From: Acidobacteriota bacterium
GTDB lineage: Bacteria > Acidobacteriota > Thermoanaerobaculia > Multivoradales > Multivoraceae
Direction: 5' to 3'
Length of the DNA stretch: 64,000 nucleotides
NCBI GenBank assembly: GCA_003388555.1
Contig: QQVD01000056.1
Coordinates: 186,001 to 250,000, forward strand
Both the position numbers and the translations under genes were made by a program. The notes under the pieces were generated by a model. The model was not told where the DNA came from, did not search any database, and saw only the letters and a list, made by a program, of their open reading frames with translations. Numbering within the stretch: the first letter of the stretch is position 1; each line of letters begins with the position of its first letter. Below are positions 24,900 to 35,597 of this stretch, in pieces.

Positions 24900-27884
24900 C
24901 TACGAGTCCTCGAGCCACCGCACCACCTGCCGCGTGTACTCGTTGTCGCCTCCCCGCCGCCGCTCGAGGATCTCGTGCCCGCGGCGCAGCAGGCCGACCG
25001 ACCGCTCCGGATCCTCTCCCTGCAGATGCAGGCAGCGTCCCAGCGCGGCCAGGGCGAAGCCGCGCTGCCAGTGGTTCTCGGGGCGACTGCCTTCGAGGAT
25101 CTCGAGTCCCTGCTCGAGGTGCGGCAACGCCGCCGCGGGCCGGTCTGACTCGAGCTGGCCGAGGCCGACCAGCACCAGGCTCCAGCCGACGGTCGGATGG
25201 TCGGGCGCCCCGACGCGTTGCAGCATCGCCGCCGCGTCCCGATGGAGCGCGACGGCCCCATCCGAGTCGCCGAGGTCGGCGAGCACCAGGCCCTTGGTGT
25301 TCATCGCGCCCGCCACCAGACGATGCTCTCCCAACGCCGCACGCAACCCGTTCAGGGCTGCGTCGGCCTCGCTCGACGCCTCCTCCAGTCGGCCGCTCGC
25401 ACGCAGCACCTCGGCCCGCCGCAGACGGGCCATCGCGGTCACGTAGTGCTCGGCACCCGCCTCCTCGACGCACATCTCGAGCGCCCCGTCGACCGCCTCC
25501 CGCGCCTCCACGACCCTCCCCAGCAGAGCCAGGGTGGCGCCGCGCGAGCTCCAGGTGTTGCAGAGCTGAACGCTCGACGGACCGAGGCTCTCGCGCAGCA
25601 TCCCTTCGATACGCGCCTGTACGGCAGCGAGCTCCTCGTACTCTCCGAGCTCGTTGAGGTTGAACCCACGGTTGTTCAGGGCCGCGGCGAGGTGCGGATG
25701 ATTGGCCGGCAGGATCTCCTCCTGGATCGCGATCGCTTCGCGGAGCATCGCCTCGGACCCTTCGAGGTCTCCCATCGTCTGCCGATTCGAGGCCAGGTTG
25801 GTCAGCGCGGTCGCCACCGCCGAGCTTCGATCCCCGTGCAGCCGGCGGTCACTCTGCAGGACCTGCTGCAGGTATCGATCCGCCTCTTCGAGCTCGCCAA
25901 GCCCCGAGAGCAGCAGACCGAGGTTGCCGCGGATCGTCACCACCCAGGGATCGTCCGCTCCCCGCTCGGCGGTCGCCAGCCGCAGCGACTCTTCGTAGAC
26001 CTCCCTCGCCTCCTCGAAGCGCGACGCATCGTCGAGCAGCAGCGCCAGATCGTTGAGGGTCGCAGAGAGCGCCGAGCTCTCCGCCGGCAGCTCGCTGCGT
26101 CGAATGGCGATCGCCTCGTCCAAGGCCGTCTCGGCGGGCTCGTACGCGCCCAGCAGATGATGCGATTTGCCGAGCTCGCGCAGCGCGTCGGCCAACGTCT
26201 CCGAGTCCCTCGGCGCTATCCGGCGGGCCTCGGCGACGGCAAGCGTCGCCACCTCGTTCATCTTCGTCGCCTCGCCGAGAGCTGCGTAGACACGGGCGAT
26301 GGCGAGCAGCAGGGCGGCCCGTACCTCCGGCTGCTCGTCGAGCTCAGAGCTCACCTTCTCGAGCCCGCGATCGAGGAGCTCGACGGCAGTGACCGGCTCG
26401 CCCGCCGTGGCGTCGGGATCGGCCTGCGAGAAGACCTCGACCAGGAGCTCCTGCACGTCACGTGCCTTGGCCGCCTCGAGCCGCGCCCGGTCACGCTCCT
26501 GCTGCGCCACCCGTGCCTGCCACAGGCTCGCCGTCAGGCCGGCGACGAGCGCCAGCACCGCCGCCGCGATCGCGGAACTCACCGCCCAGTGGCGGCGCAG
26601 CAACTTGCCGGCACGGTAGCGCAGCGTCGCGGTGCGCGCCTGCACCGGCAGGCCCCGTAGATGGCGACGCAGGTCGTCGGCGAGGGCGTCGACCGTCGGG
26701 TAGCGCAGCTGCGGATCGACCTCGAGGCACTGCTCGACGATCGCCTCGAGGTCACCGCGCAGCAGACGACTCAGTTGCCTGGGGGTCGTACCGCGTCGCT
26801 CGGCGATCTGCTCGGCCTGCGAAGTGAGCTCCTGTCTCCCCTCGTCCGAGCCGACGGTGCCGGCCGAGGATCCGTCGCGCACCACCGCCGACGGGCGTTC
26901 GGCCCTCGACAGCGAGCCGCGAGGTCCGTCGCGCTTCGGACGCCTGCCGGTCAGCAGCTCGTAGAGCACGACACCCAGCGAGTAGACGTCGCTGGCGACG
27001 GTGGCGGGCTCTCCGACCAGCAGCTCCGGAGCGGCGTAGCCAGGCGTGTGCGGAGTCATGCCGGTGCGTGTCAGAGACCCTTCCGCGCCGCCACCCGCGC
27101 CGCCCTGCATCGTCTCCGGGTCGACCGCCTTGGCGATACCGAAGTCGAGCAGCTTCAGGGTGCCGTGCGCGTCGACCAGCATGTTCGACGGTTTGAGATC
27201 GCGGTGTACGACGAGGCGGGAGTGGGCCGCCTGCACCGCACGACACGCCTGCTCGAACAGCTCGACGCGGCCGCGGACACCGATGGCAGCCTCGTCGCAC
27301 CGACGGGTCAACGGCACGCCGTCGACGAGCTCCATGGCGAAGTAGGGTTGTCCGTCGTCGGTGACGCCGCCGTCGAGCAGGCGCGCGATGTTCGGATGCT
27401 CGAGCCGCGCCAGGATCTGGCGTTCGAGCTCGAAGCGCTGTCGCAGCGCCGCGGATCCGGGTGCCGCCCCGAGCACCGAGAAGCGGTGGTGGATCAGTTT
27501 GAGCGCCACCTCCTGCTCGAAACCACCCTCGACGCGTCGGGCCCGGAAGACGGTGCCCATGCCCCCCGCTCCCAGCGTCTCGACGATCTCGTAGGGGCCG
27601 ATGCGGCGGCCGGCGGCAGCGGCGAAGGGATCGGGCTCGCGCTCCATTCCGAGCACTTCGGCCGCGGGAACGCCGAGGAAGTCGCCGCCGTCGGCCCGTG
27701 CAGCCAACAGGCCTTCCAGCTCGCGGTACGCCTCGGGGTGCGTGCTGGCCAGCTCGGCGAGGAAGGCGGCGCGCTGCTCCCCGTGCAGCTCGCTGGCCCG
27801 GCCGAAGAGCTCGACCAGGTCTGGGCCGGAGATCGCGGCGTCGGGGCCGTCGTTCGCTCCCCTGCCTCCGGAACGCTGCGCCAC
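24900..27884 (-). CDS. Transmembrane Ser/Thr kinase with TPR sensor
   Basis: This 994-residue protein has a regulatory N-terminus (~1-90), a Hanks-type kinase (~95-400: GAGGMGTVFRA, VALKLIHH, HRDLKPSNML, DFGIAK, APELLVGEPATVASDVYSLG), one membrane span (~435-460, SSAIAAAVLALVAGLTASLW) and a long C-terminal region with about ten tetratricopeptide repeats (for example LNDLALLLDDASRFEEAREVYEES and ALNNRGFNLNELGEYEELA). All catalytic residues are present. A sigma factor gene ends 40 bp upstream, and the pair is probably co-transcribed. This ECF plus kinase-TPR arrangement is common in Acidobacteria and Planctomycetes, where the kinase is thought to act with the sigma factor. The signal sensed is unknown. 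Confidence 0.92.
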   Translation of the reverse strand: MAQRSGGRGANDGPDAAISGPDLVELFGRASELHGEQRAAFLAELASTHPEAYRELEGLLAARADGGDFLGVPAAEVLGMEREPDPFAAAAGRRIGPYEIVETLGAGGMGTVFRARRVEGGFEQEVALKLIHHRFSVLGAAPGSAALRQRFELERQILARLEHPNIARLLDGGVTDDGQPYFAMELVDGVPLTRRCDEAAIGVRGRVELFEQACRAVQAAHSRLVVHRDLKPSNMLVDAHGTLKLLDFGIAKAVDPETMQGGAGGGAEGSLTRTGMTPHTPGYAAPELLVGEPATVASDVYSLGVVLYELLTGRRPKRDGPRGSLSRAERPSAVVRDGSSAGTVGSDEGRQELTSQAEQIAERRGTTPRQLSRLLRGDLEAIVEQCLEVDPQLRYPTVDALADDLRRHLRGLPVQARTATLRYRAGKLLRRHWAVSSAIAAAVLALVAGLTASLWQARVAQQERDRARLEAAKARDVQELLVEVFSQADPDATAGEPVTAVELLDRGLEKVSSELDEQPEVRAALLLAIARVYAALGEATKMNEVATLAVAEARRIAPRDSETLADALRELGKSHHLLGAYEPAETALDEAIAIRRSELPAESSALSATLNDLALLLDDASRFEEAREVYEESLRLATAERGADDPWVVTIRGNLGLLLSGLGELEEADRYLQQVLQSDRRLHGDRSSAVATALTNLASNRQTMGDLEGSEAMLREAIAIQEEILPANHPHLAAALNNRGFNLNELGEYEELAAVQARIEGMLRESLGPSSVQLCNTWSSRGATLALLGRVVEAREAVDGALEMCVEEAGAEHYVTAMARLRRAEVLRASGRLEEASSEADAALNGLRAALGEHRLVAGAMNTKGLVLADLGDSDGAVALHRDAAAMLQRVGAPDHPTVGWSLVLVGLGQLESDRPAAALPHLEQGLEILEGSRPENHWQRGFALAALGRCLHLQGEDPERSVGLLRRGHEILERRRGGDNEYTRQVVRWLEDS

Positions 27885-27924
27885 CTCCGATGTCCTCCTT
27901 CTCGACTGCGAAGCGGACCTCGCC

Positions 27925-28530
27925 TCACCCGCTCCATTGACGATAGAGCCAGGCCTGGGCGAACGACCAGTCTCGTTTCACCGTGCGCTCGGAGACTCCG
28001 AGCACCTGCGCCGTCTCCTCCCCCGACAGGCCGCCGAAGAAGCGGCACTCGACCACCCGCGCCGGACGAGGGTACTGCTCGGCGAGCGCCTCGAGCGCCT
28101 GGTGCACCCAGATCACCTGTTCGTCGTTGCGCGCGTCGGTGGGGTCGAGCCCGACGAGTCCGTCGAGGGAGGCAGGGCGTTCGCCGCCACGCTTCGCCCG
28201 CGCCCGATGGCGCGCCGCATCGACCAGGATCTGCCGCATCGCGCGTGCCGCGGCGCCGAAGAAGTACGCCTTGCCGTGCTCGGAGACCTGCTCGACGTCC
28301 TGCAGCTTGAGGTAGGCCTCGTGCACCAGCGCGGTCGTCTGCAACGTGCGCTGATCCCGCTCGCCGCGCAGGAAGTGGCGCGCCATGCGCCGCAGCTCGT
28401 CGTAGACCGCACGCAGGAACTCGTCCTCGTCTGTGGCCGCGGCGAAACGCTCCGAGGCGTCGTCGCGATCGCCCGATGCCACTTCGCCAGACCCGGCCGA
28501 AGAAGACGGAGGCTCGACGGAGGAGGACAC
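27925..28530 (-). CDS. ECF-family RNA polymerase sigma factor
   Basis: The 201-residue protein shows region 2 (AVYDELRRMARHFLRG, then LVHEAYLKL and KAYFFGAAARAMRQILVD) and region 4 (LEALAEQYPRPARVVECRFF, GGLSGEETAQVLGVSERTVKRDW), matching the ECF subgroup usually found beside Ser/Thr kinases. The acidic N-terminus (~1-35) is extra. It precedes the TPR kinase by 40 bp in the same direction, and no anti-sigma gene is visible, so control by phosphorylation is plausible. The region before it carries dispersed repeats and no recognisable promoter. Confidence 0.9.
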   Translation of the reverse strand: MSSSVEPPSSSAGSGEVASGDRDDASERFAAATDEDEFLRAVYDELRRMARHFLRGERDQRTLQTTALVHEAYLKLQDVEQVSEHGKAYFFGAAARAMRQILVDAARHRARAKRGGERPASLDGLVGLDPTDARNDEQVIWVHQALEALAEQYPRPARVVECRFFGGLSGEETAQVLGVSERTVKRDWSFAQAWLYRQWSG

Positions 28531-28689
28531 GAGGTCAGTCTAGAGAGATCGGCGCACGTGTCAATGAGCGATGCGACACCACAACAGCCCTTGCCTTTCC
28601 CAGCTCGAGATGAAGTCCCCCAGCGCCGACCGCGCATCGCGGAACAGCCGCCCCGACCCTGCCTCTTGAGCCACCAGACTGAACAACGC

Positions 28690-28765
28690 GAGCATCTGGC
28701 CTCCTCCCCCTACAAGGGGGAGCACACGAGGAGGGGGTGAGGATGTCCCTGGAACGAGCTCGCTG
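28690..28765 (+). repeat. Dispersed repeat, short copy
   Basis: It reads CATCTGGCCTCCTCCCCCT, AAGGGGGAGCACACGAGG, GGGGTGAGGATGTCCCTGGA, then ACGAGCTCGCTGC. Relative to the full copy it lacks the ~70-bp middle block that begins TAGATGCGGACTC. Confidence 0.8.
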
Positions 28766-28865
28766 CTGAGCCGCGGCGAGCTCTCGCTTTCACGAACTCG
28801 CCCGCGTCTCGTGAAGCGACACGTCGCACCGGCGCCGAGCAGAGCCACCAGACTGTCCGAACAAC

Positions 28866-28990
28866 GCGGGCTTGGCTTCCTCCCCCTACGAGGTGAGAGG
28901 ACACGAGGGTAGATGCGGACTCTTCGCAGGCTCGACTCCGCGTCTTTGGGCTCAGCTCGCTGTCGCTCGCCTCGGCCTTGGGGTGAGGAT
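28866..28990 (+). repeat. Dispersed repeat, full copy
   Basis: Blocks in order: TCCTCCCCCTACGAGG, GAGAGGACACGAGGGTAGAT, GCGGACTCTTCGCAGG, CTCGACTCCGCGTCTT, CAGCTCGCTGTCGCTCGCC, GGGGTGAGGATG, GAGCTCGCTGC. It matches the reverse complement of 58243-58388 nearly base for base. Confidence 0.88.
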
Positions 28991-29245
28991 GCTCCTGAAA
29001 TGAGCTCGCTGCTTGGCCGCGTCGAGTTGGCGGTCTCGACGGGGCGGTCGCGCTTCGTGGAGCGATCCGCCTCAACACGCCTCGCTTCAGCCACCCGCCT
29101 GCTCGTCGAACGCGAGCCTCCGGCCGCATGCCAGCAGACGCCGTGCGTTCGATGCCGATCCGGCGTTGTCTCTTCGAACCGCTGACGATCCCCCCGGCCG
29201 CAGCTCCGCGGCGGCGGAGAGTCCCGACCAGAGAGGACGACAACC

Positions 29246-29938
29246 GTGAGAAACCAGACACCGCACCTTCCGCTCGACGACTCCAGGCTCAACCCCTCCA
29301 GGTACGCCGCGCGCGCGCAGCGCGGGGCCATCCGACCGCACCGCGGCGACCTGCGGCGGCACCTTCGTGCCCTGTGCGCCCTGCTCCTCCTGGTCACCTG
29401 CGGCACTCCGGCCGCTCTGCCGGCCGAGGGTGGTGCCGACTCGATCGAGGAGCTGGCGCAGCGACTCCAGACCGCCCGCCAGAACTACGACACACGGGCA
29501 TGGATGCTGGCCCTGCATCCCGACTATCGCGTCGTGGCGACGATCGAACAGGTCGTCCGTGCCTCCTTCGCCGCTGCAACGTCCGACAGATCCGCGGCGG
29601 CCGAGAAGTCGCTGAACGACCTGCTCGCCAGGCACGGCGTCGCGGGCCTGGTCGACGAGATCGCAGCGCTCGAAGGGAAGGGAGAGGGGGGACCGGAAGG
29701 CCTCCGACGGTATGCCCGACGAGCCCTGGCCGACGTCGACGTGATCGCACTGGCCGAGGGGGCGGGATCCATCCTCGCCGAGCACAGCGGTCCCTACGAC
29801 AACAAGGGGTGGATCGACACCCCAGCAGCCCTCGAGGACGTTGAGATCGACGGCGACGAGGCCGAGGCGACGCTCGACGGCAGCCGCGTGCGCCTGACCC
29901 GGCTCGAGGGCCGCTGGTACCTGAACGGCGCGAAGTAG
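29246..29938 (+). CDS. Exported protein of unknown function
   Basis: A GTG start with GAGAGG ahead gives 230 residues. After a basic ~40-residue lead, the segment LRALCALLLLVTCGTPAALPA resembles a signal peptide, possibly a lipoprotein one, though the residue before Cys is not ideal. A later start would give a more normal signal. The mature part has an alpha-helical N-terminal half (IEELAQRLQTARQNYDTRAWMLALHPDY) and a C-terminal beta motif (VEIDGDEAEATLDGSRVRLTRLEGRWYLNG) like those in NTF2-like or substrate-tolerant 'SnoaL' sheets. I do not recognise a family. It is transcribed alone, convergent with the cyclodeaminase-like gene. Confidence 0.6.
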   Translation: MRNQTPHLPLDDSRLNPSRYAARAQRGAIRPHRGDLRRHLRALCALLLLVTCGTPAALPAEGGADSIEELAQRLQTARQNYDTRAWMLALHPDYRVVATIEQVVRASFAAATSDRSAAAEKSLNDLLARHGVAGLVDEIAALEGKGEGGPEGLRRYARRALADVDVIALAEGAGSILAEHSGPYDNKGWIDTPAALEDVEIDGDEAEATLDGSRVRLTRLEGRWYLNGAK

Positions 29939-29983
29939 CCGCAGCGACTCGCGAGATCGCGGTCGCCGGCTCGACCGAAGGGA

Positions 29984-30946
29984 TCAGCTCGACCCCTCCT
30001 CCACGAAACGCCGGTACACCAGCTCGGCCGCCACCAGGTCCTGCGCCGCGACGCCGAGGGAGACGTAGACGGTGATCTGCTCGTCACCGGTGCGCCCGTC
30101 AGCCTCGCCGCCCAGTACCTCGGCGATCTCGCCGCGCACGTCGTCCCAGGCGATCGCGCCCTCACGCACGGCGAGGTCGACGTCGCCCGATTCGGCCTTG
30201 GCCGACTCCCAGGTGTCGACGTAGATCTCGGCCCTGCGCATCAGGGCGGCGTCGGCCTCGCGGGTCGAGAGGGTGTGGGCACCGACCAGGTTGACGTGGG
30301 CGCCGGTCCGTACCCACTCGCCCCTCAGGATGGGCTCAGGCGACCCGGTGACGGTGCAGACGACGTCGCAGGCCGCGGCGTCCTCCGGCGACGCCGGCCG
30401 CAGCTCGACCTGGTGGCGCTCGCTCTGCAACCTGCAGAAGGCTGCCGCCCGCGCCTCGTCCCGCGCCCACACCCGCACCTCCTCGATCGCGCGCACGGCG
30501 AGCACCGCATCGAGGTGGGTCCCTGCCTGCACGCCGGCACCGAAGACACCCAGCGTGCGCGCATCCGAGCGGGCCAGCTCTCTGGTCGCCAGGCCGCTCG
30601 CCGCGGCGGTGCGGATCGCCGTCAACGAGGCCCCCTCGACGAAGGCCAGGGGGCGCCCGGTCTCGTGCTCGAAGAGCGCCACGAATCCCTGGATCACCGG
30701 TCGGGCGTGGCGCGGATTCTCGGGATGCAGGGAGATCACCTTGGCGCCGTAGACCTCCGGCTCGAGCGAGGAGCCGGGCATCAGGCCGAGCGTGCCGCTG
30801 CCGTCGGCGAGTGGCGAGAAGCTGCGCTGCGGCAGCACGATGCGGCCCGCCCGCAGGCCGGTCATGGCCAGCGCCATGGCGTCGATACATCGATCCATCG
30901 GCAAGAGACGCCGGACGTCCTCGGCACCGATCCAGACGGGTTCCAT
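29984..30946 (-). CDS. Ornithine cyclodeaminase / mu-crystallin family protein
   Basis: The start at 30946 (MEPVWIGAED) has GGAGG about eight bases upstream, giving 320 residues. The NAD(P)-binding motif GVFGAGVQAGTH, the substrate-side LMPGSSL, the GFVALFEHETGRPLAF strand and IRTAAASGLATREL are all typical of the family, which includes ornithine cyclodeaminase, alanine dehydrogenase of the archaeal type and ketimine reductases. The protein would act on an amino acid or imine in the cytoplasm; the exact substrate cannot be assigned. It is a single gene, divergent from the Yip1/MacAB operon. Confidence 0.88.
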   Translation of the reverse strand: MEPVWIGAEDVRRLLPMDRCIDAMALAMTGLRAGRIVLPQRSFSPLADGSGTLGLMPGSSLEPEVYGAKVISLHPENPRHARPVIQGFVALFEHETGRPLAFVEGASLTAIRTAAASGLATRELARSDARTLGVFGAGVQAGTHLDAVLAVRAIEEVRVWARDEARAAAFCRLQSERHQVELRPASPEDAAACDVVCTVTGSPEPILRGEWVRTGAHVNLVGAHTLSTREADAALMRRAEIYVDTWESAKAESGDVDLAVREGAIAWDDVRGEIAEVLGGEADGRTGDEQITVYVSLGVAAQDLVAAELVYRRFVEEGSS

Positions 30947-31342
30947 CGCAGCTCCCTCCAAGTACGAATCACCCTCCGGCCTGGTCACCTGATGGAGGAC
31001 ACTGAGGCCGCTGCGAGCGCCAGCGACGCCGGAGGGATGGCGCGGGCACTACCATTCTCGCCGCGGTGGCTCGGGACGCGTCCGTCCGCACCGATGTGCA
31101 ACCGGGGATGGTATCGGGCGAAACGGGAGGAAGCCGCTCCCCGTCCCCCTGCTGACCCCTCGGACACCTCGCCGGCAGTGAGGACGAGGCTCCGTGACCG
31201 CAGACCTGGTCGACCGGCGAGGAGGAAGGTGGGACGGGGCCGCTCACCGGGGAATGCCACGGCAGAGACGACCGTAGGGTGTGCGACGCTCGACGCACGA
31301 CGACCCGACAGCCGCGAGAACCATCGCACCAGAGGCCCACCC
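30947..31342. other. Divergent intergenic region without recognised genes
   Basis: About 396 bp separate the cyclodeaminase-like gene and the export operon. No coding bias, repeat family or tRNA stands out. Promoters for both sides should be here, but I could not find good sigma-70 boxes. Confidence 0.5.
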
Positions 31343-32113
31343 ATGAGCCACGACCTGACTCCCCCAGACGATTCCGCCTCCACCGAGGACGCCACGCCCC
31401 TCTCGGCACCTTCCCGTCTGACCGCGGTGCTCTTCGATCCGGCCAAGGCGTTCGGCGACGTCGCCCGCCACCGGCCGTGGGTCGCCGCCCTGGTGGTGCT
31501 GCTGATCAGCAGTCTCGCCTTCCAGTTCGCGGCGGCGCCGAAGATCGACTTCGAGCAGACGCTGCGCGACCAGCTCGAGAGCAGCGACCAGGGCCTCGAC
31601 GAGGCGCAGGTCGAACAGGCGGTGCAGGTCATGCAGCGCTTCGGCTGGGTCTTCGGCGTGCTCGGGGCGTTGATCCTGCAGCCGCTCATGCTGGTGCTCG
31701 GGGCACTGCTCTTCTGGGGGATCTTCAAGCTCTGCGGCAGCGAGCTGGGGTTCAAGACGAGCTGGGCGGTCGTCCTGCATGCGGTGATGCCCCTGGTCGT
31801 CGTCTCGCTGATCAGCATCGGCATGGTCCTGGCGCGCGAGGAGGTGGACGCGGAAACGCTGCAGTACGGACTGCTGGCGTCGAACCTCTCCCACTTCGCT
31901 CCCGACGACGCCTCACCGACCACGCTCGCGGCGCTCGCCACGGTCGACTTCTTCGGCCTATGGAGCTTCGTGCTGCTCGGCATCGGCTACGGCATCGCGA
32001 CACGGCTGCGCGCGGCGACGGTGTGGACGAGCGTGACCGCGGTGTGGCTGGCGACGGTGGTCCTGCGGGTCGGCATGACCTGGCTGGGGACCCTGTTCGG
32101 GGGTGGCGCTTGA
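31343..32113 (+). CDS. Yip1-family membrane protein
   Basis: The ATG at 31343 (MSHDLTPP) opens a 256-residue protein. A polar N-terminus with LFDPAKAFGDVARHRPW, the typical Yip1 entry motif, precedes about five membrane segments (WVAALVVLLISSLAF, WVFGVLGALILQPLMLVLGALLFW, SWAVVLHAVMPLVVVSLISIG, and two near the C-terminus). Bacterial Yip1 proteins have no fixed role; here it is the first gene of an operon with a MacA-like adaptor, an ATPase and a permease, which suggests a membrane-organising role in that exporter. The ~60-bp gap to the next gene supports co-transcription. Confidence 0.82.
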   Translation: MSHDLTPPDDSASTEDATPLSAPSRLTAVLFDPAKAFGDVARHRPWVAALVVLLISSLAFQFAAAPKIDFEQTLRDQLESSDQGLDEAQVEQAVQVMQRFGWVFGVLGALILQPLMLVLGALLFWGIFKLCGSELGFKTSWAVVLHAVMPLVVVSLISIGMVLAREEVDAETLQYGLLASNLSHFAPDDASPTTLAALATVDFFGLWSFVLLGIGYGIATRLRAATVWTSVTAVWLATVVLRVGMTWLGTLFGGGA

Positions 32114-32171
32114 GGACGGCGGCGGCAGCGCAGCGCCAGCGCCAGCGCCACGTCAGAACCGGAGTCGCGCG

Positions 32172-33401
32172 ATGAGGCGGATCGTGATCACCGCGGCGAT
32201 GGTGCTCGCCGTCGGCGGGATCGTCGTCGCCAGCCTGCTCTCGGACGGCCGATCCGACAGTGGGGTCGAGGTCTACCTGGAGGCGGCGGAGGTCGGCGAG
32301 CTCGCCAGGGTCATCAAGGCGAGCGGCAAGGTCGACCCGCGGGTCAAGGTCGACATCTCGGCCCACGTGATCGGCAAGATCGAGCGCCTCTACGTCGAGG
32401 AGGGCGACGAGGTGCGCGCCGGACAGCCGTTCCTGCTGCTCGAGCAGGAGGCGTTCCTGGCGGTGCGCGACCGGGCCGCCGCGCAGCTCGAGATCGCCCG
32501 CTCACAGGTGCGCCAGGCCGAGATCAATCTCGCCGACAGCGAGATCCGCCTGCGTCGCGCCCGGCGGCTGCGCGAGGAGAGCGTGCTCTCCGAGGAGTCG
32601 GCCGATCAGGTCGAGCTCAACCACAAGTCGGCCCAGCTCGCGCTCGAGCAGGCGCGGGAGGCGGTGCGTCAGGCGACCGCCGATCTCGAGAAGGCCGAGG
32701 ACGACCTCACCAAGACGACGATCTACTCGCCGCTCGACGGCCGGGTCATCGCGCTCAACGCGGAGCAGGGCGAGGTCGTCGTCTCCGGGACGATGAACAA
32801 CCCGGCGTCGGTGATCGGCACGGTGGCGGACCTCTCCGAGATCCTGGTCGAGATCGACGTCGACGAGAACGAGATCGTGCTGGTCGAGAGGGACCAGCCG
32901 ACACGGGTCTTCGTCGACGCCATCCCCGACCACGCCTACGCCGGTCACGTGGTCGAGATCGGCAGCTCGGGCTTCGAGCGGCCGGGGCAGCAGGACGTCA
33001 CCTTCTTCAAGGTCAAGGTCCTCCTCGACGAACCGGACGGCCGGCTGCGGCCGGGCATGTCGGCCCGCGCCGAGATCGAGGTCGAACGCAAGACCTCGGC
33101 GCTGCGGCTGCCGATCCAGGCGGTGGTCTACCGCGAGGCCGAGGACGCGGCCGAGAGCCGTGAGGAGAAGGTGGTCTACGTCGCCGCGACCGCGGACACC
33201 GACGGCGAGGACGCCACCGCCGAGCGCCGGGTCGTCGAAACCGGCATCTCCGACGCCACCCACATCGAGATCACCGACGGCCTGAGCGCCGGCGAGCTGG
33301 TGGTCACCGGGCCCTACCGCACCCTGCGCGACCTCGAGGACGGCGAGTCGCTGCGGCGCAAGGAGCCCGAGGACCAGGCTTCGACCAGCGAAGGAGACTG
33401 A
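32172..33401 (+). CDS. MacA-like periplasmic adaptor (HlyD/RND family)
   Basis: Starting at ATG 32172, this 409-residue protein has a signal anchor (RIVITAAMVLAVGGIVVASLL), a lipoyl-like hairpin (IGKIERLYVEEGDEVRAGQPFLLLE in pieces), a long alpha-hairpin (~85-165, heptad-rich), a second lipoyl half (TIYSPLDGRVIALNAEQGE) and a beta-barrel/membrane-proximal domain (GMSARAEIEVERKTSALRLP). The order fits MacA-like adaptors that join MacB permeases to an outer-membrane exit duct. The gap to the ATPase gene is 3 bp. No TolC gene is in the window. The substrate is unknown; a macrolide role should not be assumed from the family name. Confidence 0.9.
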   Translation: MRRIVITAAMVLAVGGIVVASLLSDGRSDSGVEVYLEAAEVGELARVIKASGKVDPRVKVDISAHVIGKIERLYVEEGDEVRAGQPFLLLEQEAFLAVRDRAAAQLEIARSQVRQAEINLADSEIRLRRARRLREESVLSEESADQVELNHKSAQLALEQAREAVRQATADLEKAEDDLTKTTIYSPLDGRVIALNAEQGEVVVSGTMNNPASVIGTVADLSEILVEIDVDENEIVLVERDQPTRVFVDAIPDHAYAGHVVEIGSSGFERPGQQDVTFFKVKVLLDEPDGRLRPGMSARAEIEVERKTSALRLPIQAVVYREAEDAAESREEKVVYVAATADTDGEDATAERRVVETGISDATHIEITDGLSAGELVVTGPYRTLRDLEDGESLRRKEPEDQASTSEGD

Positions 33402-33404
33402 GCG

Positions 33405-34294
33405 GTGGCCGTCGCCGAGCCGCGTGCCGAGCGCGGCGCGACCGCTGCCCCCTCGCCGGCTCTGATCGAGGTGCGCGGCGTGCACAAGCTGTACACCGTC
33501 GGCTCGCAGGAGGTGCGGGCGCTCGACGGCGTAGACCTCGACATCCGCCGCGGCGAGTACGTCGCCATCATGGGCGCCTCCGGCAGCGGCAAGTCGACGC
33601 TGATGAACCTCATCGGCTGCCTCGACACCCCGACCCGAGGCAGCTACCGACTCGACGGACTGGCGGTGGAGCGGCTGCGCGACGAGGAGCTGGCGCGGGT
33701 GCGCAACCGTCAGATCGGCTTCGTCTTCCAGACCTTCCACCTGCTGCCGCGCACCACCGCGCTGGCCAACGTCGAGCTGCCGCTGGTCTACGCCCGCATG
33801 CCGCGTGGCGAGCGTCACGAGCTGGCCCGCAAAGCGATCGCCGAGGTGGGTCTGAGCGAGCGCTCGCACCACACCCCCAACGAGCTCTCCGGCGGACAGC
33901 GCCAGCGCGTCGCCATCGCCCGAGCTCTGGTCAACCAGCCGTCGATCCTGCTCGCCGACGAGCCCACCGGAAACCTCGACAGCACGACGTCCGACGAGAT
34001 CATGGAGCTCTTCGACCGCCTCGCCGCGGCCGGCAAGACGGTGATCCTGGTCACCCACGAGGACGACATCGCCGAGCACGCCAGGCGGGTGATCGTGATG
34101 CGCGACGGAAAAGTGATCAGCGACCGCCAGCAGCCGGGCTCGCGTGCGGCACGGCCGACCGACGGCGGAGCCATCGAGGCGAACGCGGAGCCGGACCCGG
34201 ACGACGAGGCGGCTGACGCGGAGTCGGTGGTGGGCTCCGGAGCCGACGAGGCGGAAGAGGTCGCCGCGGTCGAGCCCGCGCAAGGAGACTCGCG

Positions 34295-34298
<4 letters not shown>
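33405..34298 (+). CDS. ABC transporter ATP-binding protein, MacB/LolD type
   Basis: The GTG-started, 297-residue ATPase has Walker [11 protein letters not shown]-loop VFQTFHLL, signature [15 protein letters not shown], Walker [13 protein letters not shown] and switch His VTHEDD. It shares the fold and usual ~230-residue length with LolD/MacB ATPases. Unusually, an acidic, low-complexity tail of about 60 residues follows (rich in Asp, Glu and Ala, before QGDSR). The stop overlaps the permease start as GTGA, so translation is coupled. It powers the permease encoded next. Confidence 0.92.
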
Positions 34299-35515
<1,217 letters not shown>

Positions 35516-35597
35516 GGCCACCTCCCCGGAATCGAGGGTTCAGCGACCGCGACGGCGGCTCCGCACCGGGGCACGGTGGCCGGTCGGTCGCGCGAGC

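Larger units (their letters stand above)
28531..29245. other. 715-bp gene-free region with two dispersed repeat copies
   Basis: This spacer lies between the divergent sigma factor and the 230-residue secreted protein. It contains a short repeat copy (~28690-28765) and a full copy (~28866-28990). Short reading frames here are explained by repeat DNA and G+C bias. The last ~100 bp should hold the promoter for the gene at 29246, but no convincing -35/-10 boxes are seen. Confidence 0.7.

Noticed and set aside
30275-31342. Long N-terminal extension of the Yip1-like frame
   Set aside because: It overlaps the cyclodeaminase-like gene on the other strand, has no domain and is shadow-like; ATG 31343 starts the conserved part.
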